A stretch of DNA of 42,903 nt from the NCBI GenBank assembly GCA_021817455.1, contig JAKAUW010000082.1:1-42903 (forward strand), read 5' to 3'. The DNA comes from Thermoplasmata archaeon (GTDB taxonomy: Archaea > Thermoplasmatota > Thermoplasmata > Thermoplasmatales > Thermoplasmataceae). This document shows positions 8,528 to 17,267 of this stretch, piece after piece (positions within the stretch are counted from its first letter, which is position 1; every line of letters begins with the position of its first letter). The position numbers and the translations under genes were made by a program. The notes below the pieces were generated by a model. That model was given only the letters and a program-made list of their open reading frames with translations, searched no databases and was not told the DNA's origin.

Positions 8528-9058
8528 TTAAGGTGTGCCTGCAGGCATAATTTCCGATATACGGATAAGAGGCTCAAGCGTTACATTGTTAGCCTCAAGA
8601 AGTTCCTTTCCGCCCTCCTCACGATCAACAACGCAGTAGGCCCTGTTTACAATTGCGCCATTTTCCCTGAGATAATTCACCGCTTTCAATATTGATCCTC
8701 CTGTGGTCACAACGTCCTCAATGATCTCAATCTCCTCACCATGGGTGATTTCGCCGATGGTGAGTTTCCCCGTGCCGTGTTTCCTTTCCTTCCTTATGAT
8801 GATATATGGAAGCCCTTTCAAGACTGCAGTTGCAACCAGCAACGGAACTGCACCGAGTTCGACCCCTGCAATCTTGTGGTTTCCGATCCTGCTGATGAAA
8901 ATTTTGGAAATGAGGCTGAGAATTTCTGGATTCGTGGCGGCATCCTTAATGTCGACGTAGTACTTTGAACGCTTCCCCGAAGTAAGTAAGAAATCGCCGA
9001 ATTTGATTGCCCCCGACTCAAGAAGTTTCTGAGAAAGTTTTTTGTTAAGCTCTTCCAT
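8528..9058 (-). CDS. pyrE: orotate phosphoribosyltransferase
   Basis: A 176-residue enzyme that makes OMP from orotate and PRPP, the fifth step of UMP synthesis. Visible motifs are LTSGKRSKYYVDIKDA (residues 26-41, substrate loop), GVELGAVPL (65-73), IIIRKERKHGTGK (86-98, the catalytic flexible loop Lys) and the PRPP-binding IIEDVVTTGG (112-121). The frame is open for 113 more codons upstream, but that extension has no OPRT similarity and crosses the MFS gene. ATG 9058 has a TATA-like CTTATACAT about 27 bases ahead. Its pathway partner pyrF lies 2.9 kb away rather than adjacent. Confidence 0.93.
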   Translation of the reverse strand: MEELNKKLSQKLLESGAIKFGDFLLTSGKRSKYYVDIKDAATNPEILSLISKIFISRIGNHKIAGVELGAVPLLVATAVLKGLPYIIIRKERKHGTGKLTIGEITHGEEIEIIEDVVTTGGSILKAVNYLRENGAIVNRAYCVVDREEGGKELLEANNVTLEPLIRISEIMPAGTP

Positions 9059-9233
9059 GAAAAAGTGATCCACAGGATATGTATAAGCCATTTGCGGGGC
9101 TGCAACCCCCCAAGAACTCATTGAATGCGACTGCACTTGTCCGGCGTAGGCATGTAATTGAGCTGGTTCATTATATCCGTGGGAGGTACTGAACACGGAT
9201 TCATACGGCAAAAAGATAATCTCAGTTACAGGG

Positions 9234-10604
9234 ATGGGAACTTTCCTGTCGGTAGTCAATTCATCATCCCTGATCATTGCAATCCCCACCATAATCTCTG
9301 AACTCAGGATTTCCTTCTTCCTGGCAATATGGATAATTGTTGCATATTCACTTGCACTTACAGTCCTCACACCGATCCTTGGAAAATATTCCGACATCGT
9401 GGGTAGGAAGAGGCTTTACTCACTGGGGTATCTGGTCTTCCTTGCCGGTTCCATCATATCCTTTGCTGCAACTGGCGGAGAAGTCCTGCTGGCAGGCAGA
9501 ATCATTCAGGGAGTCGGAGGGGCGTTTCTTTTTTCAAACAGCCTCGCAATAATCACTGATACTTTCAAGTCTGTGGAACTTAGGGGCGCGATGGGGGTAA
9601 ATGCTGCCATCCTCGCGGTGGGAACTTCCATCGGTCCGCTGCTTGGAGGTATACTTACAGATGTTACCTGGAGGGCCATTTTTATTTTCAACATGCCAAT
9701 TGCTCTTTCAGGCTACATACTGTCAAAAAGGTACATAAGGGAAGTAAGTCCCGGAGGTAAAGGTGAAATTGACGGAAGGGGTGCACTTTTCCTGTCTCTG
9801 ACAATTGTTACCGGCATTGTATTCCTGACAGTCCTCCCAGGATCAGGCATTTTATCTGATGTCACATTGATTCTGCTATCCGGACTCATCGTGTTTTTTG
9901 CCCTGTTCTGGTACCAGGAAAGGATCTCCCCAAGGCCCATACTCAATCCGGGTATAATGAAAAACCATGTCATAGCCGTTTCCACGCTTGCGCTGGTAAT
10001 GGCTTCTGTTTCCAGGTTCTCTGTGATATTGCTCTACACCCTGTTCTACCAGGGGCCTATGAGATTCTCAGCATTAGTGGCAGGGATACTTTTGATCCCA
10101 CTTGCAGGTTCAATGGGTGTACTGAGCTACCTGTCGGGACACCTCAAGGAAAAGTTTACTGACACGTTTCTTGAAAACCTGGGTCTGGCAATGACAGGGA
10201 TTGGGTCATTTATTGCTGCGGCTATGATACTTTTGAGGCTGCCGTATCTGCTCTTCATTGTTCCCATGATAATTATTGGGAGTGGCAATGGGCTTTTCTT
10301 CACGCCAAACAGCACTGTGATTATGCTCTCGGCTCCAGCGCAGCTCAGAGGTGAGACCGCCGGAGTCAGGACACTGATGATCAATCTTGGTTCTGTCATG
10401 GGTCTCACTATAGTGTTCCTCATAATCACCGCCATGATCCCGCCCGGAATTGTGGACGCAATATTCCTCGGATTAGGACAGGCCGTTTCAGGAGCTTACA
10501 GTTCACTCTTCTATACAGCCTCAGCTATTGTATTGCTGGTTTCTGGGATAATTTCCTTCATACCGGTTCCACTTATAATTGGCCACAGAGGTCGAAAGGA
10601 ATAG
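9234..10604 (+). CDS. MFS exporter, DHA2-like
   Basis: A 456-residue major-facilitator protein with about 13-14 membrane helices. The loop-2/3 motif A is clear (GKYSDIVGRKRLYSLG, residues about 49-64), and AGRIIQGVGGAFLFSNSLAI matches the motif-C-like helix 4-5 region of proton-driven drug exporters. The ATG at 9234 leaves the first helix (GTFLSVVNSSSLIIAIPTI) without the usual short cytosolic lead. The frame is open back to 9162 with convincing family-like sequence but no ATG, GTG or TTG. Real translation may therefore start further upstream at a rare codon, or the protein is slightly short. The substrate is unknown. Confidence 0.85.
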   Translation: MGTFLSVVNSSSLIIAIPTIISELRISFFLAIWIIVAYSLALTVLTPILGKYSDIVGRKRLYSLGYLVFLAGSIISFAATGGEVLLAGRIIQGVGGAFLFSNSLAIITDTFKSVELRGAMGVNAAILAVGTSIGPLLGGILTDVTWRAIFIFNMPIALSGYILSKRYIREVSPGGKGEIDGRGALFLSLTIVTGIVFLTVLPGSGILSDVTLILLSGLIVFFALFWYQERISPRPILNPGIMKNHVIAVSTLALVMASVSRFSVILLYTLFYQGPMRFSALVAGILLIPLAGSMGVLSYLSGHLKEKFTDTFLENLGLAMTGIGSFIAAAMILLRLPYLLFIVPMIIIGSGNGLFFTPNSTVIMLSAPAQLRGETAGVRTLMINLGSVMGLTIVFLIITAMIPPGIVDAIFLGLGQAVSGAYSSLFYTASAIVLLVSGIISFIPVPLIIGHRGRKE

Positions 10605-10711
10605 ATTTTGTCTGACAACCACAGACAGATGCATGTTTAATCACAGATCAAATATTTGTTTATTCGTCAGACAAAAAAATTATATAACCTAGTTATTATC
10701 TTATCAGACAT
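10605..10711 (+). promoter_or_regulatory. ftsZ promoter with 11-bp inverted repeat
   Basis: TTTTGTCTGAC at 10606-10616 is the exact reverse complement of GTCAGACAAAA at 10666-10676. The second arm runs into the TATA box (AATTATATAAC, about 10678-10688), which is about 28 bases before the ftsZ ATG. A partial third copy, TCAGACAT, lies at the start codon (10704-10711). Arm centres are 60 bases apart. This looks like a pair of operator half-sites for a repressor or activator of ftsZ; a terminator stem for the upstream gene is the alternative. Confidence 0.55.
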
Positions 10712-11860
10712 ATGGTAGACATAGTTGACCTTCTCTATCGATCCGCAATGGAGAATTCAGAACAGCCCCACATCAACGTGGTAAGTGAAGAAGACAGCTT
10801 CATCTCCCCCGAAGACCGTGAAATTCTCGAAATAGCCAAGAGGCTAAGAGTCAGAATCAAGATCGTAGGGTGTGGAGGCGGCGGTTCCAACACAATCAAC
10901 AGGCTTTCCAGCGAAGGCATAGATGGCGCTGACCTCATCGCAGTCAACACCGATGCAAATCATCTCACGACCATCAGATCAAAATACAGGATGCTCATAG
11001 GAAAGAAAAGGACCAGGGGCCTTGGCACTGGCGCTATCCCAAAGATTGGCGAAGAAGCTGCAATAGAAGACCTCCCACAGATCCAGAGGCTTGTCCAGAG
11101 AACTGACATCGCATTCATCACATGCGGACTCGGCGGTGGAACGGGAACAGGTTCCGCCCCAATCATTGCCAAGGCAGCCAAGGATTCCGGTTCCCTTGTG
11201 ATTTCAATAGCAACACTCCCATTCTCAGCCGAAGGGCACATAAGAATGGAAAATGCGATAGCAGGGCTCGAGAAGCTCTCTCTATATTCAGACACAGTCA
11301 TTGCAATACCAAACGACAAGCTGCTCAAGGAAGTCCCGAAGAGGCCTATCCAGGAAGCTTTCCAGTACGCAGATTCAGTGCTTTCGGAAGCAATGAAAGG
11401 AATCACCGAACTCATAACAAAGACCGGGCTCATAAACCTGGATTATGCTGATATAAAGACCATCATGAAGGATGGCGGTGTGGCCATGGTTGGAATAGGG
11501 GAAGCTTCAGGCGGAGGCAACCGCGTCCTTTCAGCAGTTAATGATGCAATTTCCTCACCCCTTGTTGAAGCTGACATCTCTGATGCCAAGAACTGCCTCA
11601 TAAGGGTAATAGGCGGCCCCAACATGACAATGAGTGAGGCAGAGAACGCCATGTCAGAGATTCAGAAGAGAATAGACAAGGATGCCCGCATTATATGGGG
11701 AGCTAGCATAGAGCCTGACATGGGAGACAAGATCAAGGTCCTGGTTCTCCTTACAGGCGTTAAATCCCCTTACATGATTTCAGGCAGGAACGAGGCCAGG
11801 AACATACGAAAACTCCTTGGCGGATTTGACGAAGACCTGGGCATAGACGTAATCCAGTAA
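10712..11860 (+). CDS. ftsZ: cell division GTPase FtsZ
   Basis: A 382-residue tubulin-superfamily GTPase that forms the division ring. GTP-binding motifs are VGCGGGGSN (52-60), VNTDANHL (78-85), the tubulin signature GGGTGTGSA (141-149), SIATLPFSAEG and IPNDKLL. The catalytic T7 loop follows as NLDYADIKTIM. The C-terminal domain carries DMGDKIKVLVLLTG. An N-terminal extension of about 45 residues precedes the core, and no bacterial-type conserved C-terminal tail peptide is apparent. The ATG at 10712 is about 28 bases after a TATA box. It appears to be transcribed alone, with a T7 tract 38 bases after the stop. Confidence 0.96.
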   Translation: MVDIVDLLYRSAMENSEQPHINVVSEEDSFISPEDREILEIAKRLRVRIKIVGCGGGGSNTINRLSSEGIDGADLIAVNTDANHLTTIRSKYRMLIGKKRTRGLGTGAIPKIGEEAAIEDLPQIQRLVQRTDIAFITCGLGGGTGTGSAPIIAKAAKDSGSLVISIATLPFSAEGHIRMENAIAGLEKLSLYSDTVIAIPNDKLLKEVPKRPIQEAFQYADSVLSEAMKGITELITKTGLINLDYADIKTIMKDGGVAMVGIGEASGGGNRVLSAVNDAISSPLVEADISDAKNCLIRVIGGPNMTMSEAENAMSEIQKRIDKDARIIWGASIEPDMGDKIKVLVLLTGVKSPYMISGRNEARNIRKLLGGFDEDLGIDVIQ

Positions 11861-11897
11861 TATTTTAAGCTGAAAATCCCACCTTTCCCTCCATTTA

Positions 11898-11904
11898 TTT
11901 TTTT
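11898..11904 (+). terminator. T7 tract after ftsZ
   Basis: Seven consecutive T residues follow the ftsZ stop by 38 bases in a pyrimidine-rich stretch. Archaeal RNA polymerase commonly stops at oligo-T runs without a hairpin. Confidence 0.45.
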
Positions 11905-11952
11905 ACAGCAAGATTTAACTATGGTTGGAGATTATGTAAATCCTGGAACTAA

Positions 11953-12618
11953 GTGAATTCAAAACTCGTAGTTGCAGTGGACGTTTTTGATTGTGATTTT
12001 GCCCTGGATCTTGCCAGGGAAATAGGCAGGGAAGTTTTTGCCATAAAGGTCAACTGGCCCCTTATCATGGTCAGGGGCTCTTCAATAGTATCAGAACTTT
12101 GCAGGTACACCAGGGTAATCTGTGATCTTAAGATTGCTGATATCCCCAACACCAACAGCCTGATTGCAGGAAGGGTGTCTGAGGAGGGAGCCTGGGGGGT
12201 AATAAGCCAGTCATTCCCCGGTGAGGACTCCCTTAGAGCAGTTGTAGAGGCGGCAGGAAGTACCAGAGTTTTCTCCGTGGTTGCTATGAGCCATCCAGGT
12301 GCAAAGCAATTCATTTACCCGAATACAGAAGAACTGATAGATATGTCATTGAGGGCAGGAGTTTATGGCCTCATAGCTCCAGGAAACGATTATTCAATGC
12401 TTTCCAGAATCAGGTCAAAAACCAGAGACCTGACCATAATGACGCCAGGAATAGGTGCGCAGGGGGGATCGCCGGAAGAAGCCCTGAAGAATGGGGCGGA
12501 TCTCCTCATAGTTGGGAGGGCTATATACAACGCGGAAAGCCCTATTGGGGAAGTGAAAAAGCTTAACTCTTCCATTTCAGCCTTTACAGCAGCGGCAGGA
12601 AATAAACAATTATCATAA
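11953..12618 (+). CDS. pyrF: orotidine 5'-phosphate decarboxylase
   Basis: A 221-residue TIM barrel that decarboxylates OMP to UMP. The catalytic tetrad motif D-x-K-x-x-D is present as DLKIADI (D58, K60, D63), with the first Asp in VVAVDVFD (D10). FAIKVNWPLI follows barrel strand 2, and the phosphate-binding GIGAQGGSPEEA and LLIVGRAIY are near the C terminus. The start is GTG at 11953. The last 35 bases overlap the convergent cobD gene. Confidence 0.93.
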   Translation: MNSKLVVAVDVFDCDFALDLAREIGREVFAIKVNWPLIMVRGSSIVSELCRYTRVICDLKIADIPNTNSLIAGRVSEEGAWGVISQSFPGEDSLRAVVEAAGSTRVFSVVAMSHPGAKQFIYPNTEELIDMSLRAGVYGLIAPGNDYSMLSRIRSKTRDLTIMTPGIGAQGGSPEEALKNGADLLIVGRAIYNAESPIGEVKKLNSSISAFTAAAGNKQLS

Positions 12619-13528
12619 TCGGGATAACAAAAATAATCAGGTAGATGTAAAAGGACATGTAATATGCCCTAAGAGCTCTTTTGATGTCCCCGACTGACGG
12701 TTCAAACCCGTTTTCATTGATGATGTAATAGCCGCTCTTTTCAAGCCTCAGGTTGAGAGATGATGCCATTGCGCCCATTGCCCATCCGTTGTTCGGGCTG
12801 TCCGTGGAGGTCCTGGCTGCTATGAAGGAAATGCTGTTTACCCTGTAATTGAGAAGCTCAGTGCCCATCATTATGAAGAGGGCCTCTATCTTGGCCGGAA
12901 TGTAGTTGACCAATGTATGAATGATGGCAGGCCACTTGCCAAAGTCAACGTTCCTGCGGTTCCTCTGGCCCACAAGTGTGTCAAGCACGTTGGTGACCCT
13001 TGAAATGAAGGCCCCGGCTATGCCGAAGAGTGCAAAGTAAAAAAGTGGGGAAAAAACGTCATTCAGAAGAGTTACAGATATGGTCTCTATGACAGCAGAG
13101 GAAATCCCCGGTGCATTAAGGCCTGTGGTGTCTCTCTTGATGATTCTAGAAGCAAATGTCCTCGCCTCATCAATTCTTCCTTCTTCCAGCGCCTTTACAA
13201 CAGGGCTGATGTCCTGCCCAATGGATGTGAGCGAAAAAGACGCCTTGAGAAGTATGATGGCTATGATGACATATGCAATTGTGAAAGTGTAAGTTGCATA
13301 CAGGAGCGCATATATGAGCCCCCCAAACATTGCACTAATAATGACAACGTAAAGGAACCCGCCCGCCTGCTTGTCGGAAATTGACCTAAGGTAAGGATCA
13401 AGTGCCTGACCCGCCTTTCTTATAACAGTCACCGGATGAACGTATTTCCTCGGTTCGCCGAAGAGAAAGTCTATGGCGATTGAGCCTAGAAGAATGGCAA
13501 GCGATATTTCCAGTGAGGGCACTGACAT
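12584..13528 (-). CDS. cobD: adenosylcobinamide-phosphate synthase CobD/CbiB
   Basis: A 314-residue membrane protein that attaches the aminopropanol phosphate arm to adenosylcobyric acid in B12 synthesis. It matches the family at the N terminus (IAIDFLFGEPRKYVHPV, residues 18-34), at GQDISPVVKALEEGRIDEAR, at the RDTTGLNAPGISSAVIET block and at the late NNGWAMGAMASSLNLRLE. About five or six membrane helices are evident, with a final one at 290-312. No other cobalamin gene is in the window. The convergent overlap with pyrF would give antisense-overlapping transcript ends. Confidence 0.9.
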   Translation of the reverse strand: MSVPSLEISLAILLGSIAIDFLFGEPRKYVHPVTVIRKAGQALDPYLRSISDKQAGGFLYVVIISAMFGGLIYALLYATYTFTIAYVIIAIILLKASFSLTSIGQDISPVVKALEEGRIDEARTFASRIIKRDTTGLNAPGISSAVIETISVTLLNDVFSPLFYFALFGIAGAFISRVTNVLDTLVGQRNRRNVDFGKWPAIIHTLVNYIPAKIEALFIMMGTELLNYRVNSISFIAARTSTDSPNNGWAMGAMASSLNLRLEKSGYYIINENGFEPSVGDIKRALRAYYMSFYIYLIIFVIPIMIIVYFLPLL

Positions 13529-13818
13529 ATTAACACTGATTCCCGGTTATTTCACAATATCTAAGACAATAAAAGTTTTGGTAGTATGTATTGTATAGAA
13601 ATTTCTCCTTTTCAGTGGGGAGCCGAAGACAGCAGTCAAGCCTTCTGCAATTTCCATTGCTGCAAATTGCCTATTTTGTGGAACAGCCAATACTCTAAAA
13701 AGCCTTCGAAAAATTAACTGCAAGGACGATTTACAGAACTAGGGGAATTCACTTGCAAGTACCAAAAGTATTTATTTAAATCGGGCATCCTGAAAAAGCT
13801 TTTGCGTGATTGGTGAGT
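13529..13818. other. intergenic region with promoter and inverted repeat
   Basis: These 290 bases separate divergent cobD and the coiled-coil gene. I see no ORF or tRNA. A perfect 7-bp inverted repeat, GCAATTT (13647-13653) and AAATTGC (13664-13670) with a 10-base loop, lies in the middle. A strong TATA-like TATTTATTTAAAT at about 13769-13781 faces right, giving a short leader before the start at 13819. Confidence 0.4.
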
Positions 13819-14706
13819 ATGAGCGAGCTTCTAGAAGACTTTGAGCAAAAACGTGAACTTATCAGAAAGATAGTGGAAGAACACATTGAAAAGAGAGACG
13901 AAGCTGCTGGTGAGAGCCACAGGTTCGCTGAGGAAAGAGACATACTTAACAACAAAGTTCGCGAGATGCGTGAAGAAGTAAAGAAGAAGATTGCCGAGAA
14001 GAACGATCTTATTGAGCAGGTCCAGAAGCTTCGCGCAGAGAAAGAAGAACATTATAAGGAATTATCTGAACTCAGGAAAGAATATCGGAAGGTCAGGGAA
14101 GAGACCAACGTCGAGGGAGTGGACCGCAGGAACCTCAGGGTAAAGGAGAAGGAACTCCAGAGGCTTGAGACAAGGCAGCAGACTACCCAGCTTGACAAGA
14201 AGGAAGAGGCAAAGGTCGTTTCCGAGATAAGAAAACTCAGCAATGAGATCAAGCAGATGAAGAACTTCAGGGAAAAAGAGTTGGAGAGCAACGATTCCAT
14301 AAGGGATCTCAGCCAGAAGATCAACGGAGAAAGAAAGAGTGGCGAAACCCTGAAGAAGGATATTGACGAGATTTCCAAGAAGATAACCTCAATTAGTGAG
14401 GATATCAACAAGAGCCTTCAGGAACTTGATGAAACAAGGAAGAAGGCGGATGACTTCCATGAGCAGTTTGTAAAGTTCAGCCAGGAATCCACCAAGGAAC
14501 ACGAGGCATTCATCCAGGCGAAGAACGACCTCAGGGACCTTGAGAAAGTCATTTCAAGCCTTCGTACAAAGGCCAGGGCCTCAAAGAAGAAGGAAAAGGA
14601 GGGAGAACTCCAGAAGAAGGCAACCACACTCTTTGACAAGTTCAAGAATGGGGAACAGCTTACTACTGAAGACCTCCTGATCCTGCAGAAAGCCGGTTTC
14701 CTTTAA
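13819..14706 (+). CDS. archaeal coiled-coil protein (COG1340-like)
   Basis: A 295-residue, highly charged protein that is almost entirely predicted coiled coil from residue 1 to about 265 (runs rich in Glu, Lys, Arg with heptad Leu and Ile). It ends in a short different segment, LFDKFKNGEQLTTEDLLIL, then QKAGFL. That layout, including the C-terminal KxGExLTxEDLLxLQ-type tail, matches the uncharacterised archaeal coiled-coil family COG1340. No enzyme motif is present; a structural or tethering role is likely. I prefer ATG 13819 (GGTGA just ahead) over the in-frame TTG at 13810. The convergent nucleotidyltransferase ends 5 bases on. Confidence 0.75.
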   Translation: MSELLEDFEQKRELIRKIVEEHIEKRDEAAGESHRFAEERDILNNKVREMREEVKKKIAEKNDLIEQVQKLRAEKEEHYKELSELRKEYRKVREETNVEGVDRRNLRVKEKELQRLETRQQTTQLDKKEEAKVVSEIRKLSNEIKQMKNFREKELESNDSIRDLSQKINGERKSGETLKKDIDEISKKITSISEDINKSLQELDETRKKADDFHEQFVKFSQESTKEHEAFIQAKNDLRDLEKVISSLRTKARASKKKEKEGELQKKATTLFDKFKNGEQLTTEDLLILQKAGFL

Positions 14707-14710
14707 TATT

Positions 14711-15814
14711 TTAAATTCCGTTCTCATCTTCAATAATTTCTGAAGAGAGAGACACATTATACACTCTGGAATTGCTCTGAAGATTCAGTTTTGGCGCAAG
14801 CACACTTTCGTGGATCTCGCATTTCTGCCCTATTACTGTGCCTTTCATTATTACAGACTTTTCAATTCTGGCTCCATCCAGGACCTTGACCCCATCCATG
14901 AGTATTGAGTCGGTAATAGTAACATCATGCCCAATCTGTACCCCGTCATAAATGGCGGATCCTTCGATCACTGTTCCATTCATCGATGTAACTCCCTCGC
15001 CGATGAATGTTGGGCCCTTCAGTGTTGCGCCATTGAAGTGCCTCAATGAAGAGTTCAAAATAAGCTTTCCCGATGTACCACTTTCTGAGAAAGTGTAACC
15101 ATACTTCTCTGTCATGAGCTGGTTTGCCCTTATCATGTCGTTGGGCCTACCAGTATCCAGCCAGGTACCTTCGCCCACATAACCATTTATCTTTACGCCA
15201 CTTTCCAGAAGCTTGGGGAAAAGCTGCTTTGCAAAATCATATGGTTCTCCCTCTGGTATTAGGTCAAGGATTTCCGGTTCCACGATGTAAAGACCAGCAT
15301 TGATCAATTTCGAAAATGCCTTGTCTGGGGTAGGCTTTTCCATGAATCTCGTGATGGCACCATCTTTCATCTCCACAATGCCAAATTGCGACGGGTCGTC
15401 GACGGTGGTTAGGGCAATGGTGAGCTTGGACTTCCTCTCTCTGTGGAACTTCAGTATATTTGTTATGTTGAAGTCAGCCAGTGTATCTCCGCTTCCAACG
15501 ATAAATGTGTCGTCAATGAATTTTGAGACAAGCTTGATGCTACCGGCAGTTCCGACCGGTTCCCTTTCAACCGAAAAAAGAATGTTCTGGTCGGAGTGCT
15601 TGAACTTGCTCACGCCGTTTATGAGGGCTTCAAACTTGTATCCGGCAGTTATAATGGCATCCTTGATTCCGGCCTCATAATATGAGTCTAGCACATAGCC
15701 GATGCAGGGCTTTCCTGCGATGGGCACCAGTGGCTTCGGAATGGAATATGTGATAGGCCTGAGGCGTGTCCCCTTCCCTCCTGCCATTATTACTGCTTTC
15801 AATGACACGGGCAA
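14711..15814 (-). CDS. sugar-phosphate nucleotidyltransferase with hexapeptide tail
   Basis: A 367-residue enzyme of the NDP-sugar pyrophosphorylase type. The N-terminal Rossmann-like domain begins KAVIMAGGKGTRLRPIT followed by KPLVPIAGKP. It includes VGSGDTLAD (metal-binding Asp), FMEKPTPDK and GTWLDTGRPNDM. From about residue 245 on there are left-handed beta-helix hexapeptide repeats (FIGEGVTSM, IYDGVQIGHDV, VLDGARIEKSV). It would make an activated sugar such as GDP-mannose or UDP/dTDP-glucose for glycosylation; the sugar and base are not determined. The start could be TTG 15814, GTG 15808 or TTG 15802. A TATA-like AATATTAAAG about 28 bases away favours 15808. Confidence 0.85.
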   Translation of the reverse strand: MPVSLKAVIMAGGKGTRLRPITYSIPKPLVPIAGKPCIGYVLDSYYEAGIKDAIITAGYKFEALINGVSKFKHSDQNILFSVEREPVGTAGSIKLVSKFIDDTFIVGSGDTLADFNITNILKFHRERKSKLTIALTTVDDPSQFGIVEMKDGAITRFMEKPTPDKAFSKLINAGLYIVEPEILDLIPEGEPYDFAKQLFPKLLESGVKINGYVGEGTWLDTGRPNDMIRANQLMTEKYGYTFSESGTSGKLILNSSLRHFNGATLKGPTFIGEGVTSMNGTVIEGSAIYDGVQIGHDVTITDSILMDGVKVLDGARIEKSVIMKGTVIGQKCEIHESVLAPKLNLQSNSRVYNVSLSSEIIEDENGI

Positions 15815-15948
15815 CTATGGGAATTAACCACTTTAATATTTGTTTGCGGGTCTATATAGGTATATTAAATATAATATAGTATTATAATAGGCACCAATGG
15901 GGCTTTTCTCTACATAAATTATTATTAATATTAATCTTAACCGTCTAA
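15815..15948. promoter_or_regulatory. very AT-rich divergent promoter region
   Basis: The region between the nucleotidyltransferase and the MFS gene contains a dense run of TATA-like words (about 15853-15892) and a second run at about 15915-15937. The latter ends 12 bases before the MFS start and overlaps the position expected for its TATA box. I see no ORF. Confidence 0.5.
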
Positions 15949-17148
15949 ATGAACAGAACAGCCTGCCTGGTTCCATATTGGATCCTGAACTTTACTATTG
16001 GATTTGGATGGTTCTCACTTGCTCCTCTGGTGCCAAGCCTCATCTCACAATTTTCAGTAGGGCTTTCATCCATCACGCTCCTCATATCAATATACGGATA
16101 CACCATGGTCGTTTTCGCTCTTGCCTCAGGTTACCTGTCAGCACGATTTTCCGTATCCATTTCGCTCGTTTCTGCTGCAATCATATCAAGCCTGGGCTTA
16201 TTTCTCAGGGCATTCTCCCCGAATTATGATTTCCTGCTTGCTGCGCAGATCATAGCAGCAATTGCATATCCACTGGCTCTTGGCCCTGTTGGGTCCCTTG
16301 CCCAGTCCATCAGCAGGGAAAGAAGCCATATGATTGTGGGTATTAGCGTGGGAATTCTTTTTCTTGGAATGTCAGCGGGCGCTTTCCTTACACACTCCAT
16401 TCTGGTTTCACTAGGTTCTGTCAGGAACGTATTCCTCCTGGATGCAGGTCTCTCACTTCTCGCACTTGCGACCCTGCCCTTGGTTACAAAGAAATGCCCT
16501 GCAGATTACGCCGGGCGCTCCCTCAAGGGGGTATTCAAGGCAGGAATGTTCAAGAACTGGTATGTTGGCCTGATTATTTCCTCATTTTCCGTCATGTTTG
16601 GAGGAATAGCTGCAGTGGCACTTGGAGCATTCCCGGCACTTCAGGCAAATGCTGAATCCTATTCCGGGGTCCTTACGGGACTTTCCTTCCTTGGTTCAGC
16701 ATTTGGAGCCATCATACTTCCGCCCATATTCGAGACTTTGAGAAGGGTCAGAACCGGCATGATCGTCACCTCACTGGTGGCTATGCTGTCCATGGCACTT
16801 CTTGGGTACGGGCTGGCGTATTCCGGCAACTATGTGATCCTCATGGCCGCATTCTTCATATTCGGGTTCTTCGGAAACGCATACTGGTCAATGGCTATGA
16901 CCTCAACCACGAGATATTCTCCGGACCCGGCACAGGCAGGTTTCGCAACATCCATGTACAGTGTTGCAACCAACCTTGGAGTGGCTTTTATACCAACATT
17001 CCTAGGACCATATTTCCTCGGAAATCACGGCCCTGGAGTGGGCATTGTAGTTGGTGCTGTGGCACTTGGATTCATCCTGTCTTTCTTCCTGAAGGTTTCT
17101 TCCGATTCACGGGGAGGAAAACAGGAAGTGCCTGCAAGCCAGGCATGA
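15949..17148 (+). CDS. MFS transporter (12-helix type)
   Basis: A 399-residue protein with about 12 membrane helices, beginning directly with helix 1 (WILNFTIGFGWFSLAPLVP). A motif-A-like loop (SGYLSARFSVSISL) is weak, lacking the usual Asp and Arg-Lys. Helix 4-5 reads LALGPVGSLAQSISRERSHM, and the short C terminus is polar. The substrate is not evident. It faces the same way as the small membrane protein gene 119 bases downstream. A GGGTT/AACCC stem-loop with a T-rich tail follows its stop. Confidence 0.8.
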   Translation: MNRTACLVPYWILNFTIGFGWFSLAPLVPSLISQFSVGLSSITLLISIYGYTMVVFALASGYLSARFSVSISLVSAAIISSLGLFLRAFSPNYDFLLAAQIIAAIAYPLALGPVGSLAQSISRERSHMIVGISVGILFLGMSAGAFLTHSILVSLGSVRNVFLLDAGLSLLALATLPLVTKKCPADYAGRSLKGVFKAGMFKNWYVGLIISSFSVMFGGIAAVALGAFPALQANAESYSGVLTGLSFLGSAFGAIILPPIFETLRRVRTGMIVTSLVAMLSMALLGYGLAYSGNYVILMAAFFIFGFFGNAYWSMAMTSTTRYSPDPAQAGFATSMYSVATNLGVAFIPTFLGPYFLGNHGPGVGIVVGAVALGFILSFFLKVSSDSRGGKQEVPASQA

Positions 17149-17149
17149 C

Positions 17150-17170
17150 GGGTTCCCTAAACCCATATTT
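17150..17170 (+). terminator. short stem-loop after MFS gene
   Basis: GGGTT (17150-17154) pairs with AACCC (17160-17164) around a 5-base loop, followed by ATATTTTCC. It is a weak five-pair stem, two bases after the stop codon. Confidence 0.35.
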
Positions 17171-17267
17171 TCCATTTTCTTCCTTTTTGGGAAGCTGGCT
17201 GACGAATATTTAAATCGTTGTAATCATAGGCATTATCAGTGTTGAAATGCCATAATGGGGGAACCTA

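Noticed and set aside
9097-9110. GGGG-CTGCAA-CCCC hairpin between pyrE and the MFS gene
   Set aside because: A four-pair stem with no T-tract, lying upstream of both divergent genes, so not a terminator; too short to claim as an operator.
9059-9397. Long upstream extension of pyrE
   Set aside because: No OPRT similarity, crosses the MFS gene, and a TATA-like box supports ATG 9058.
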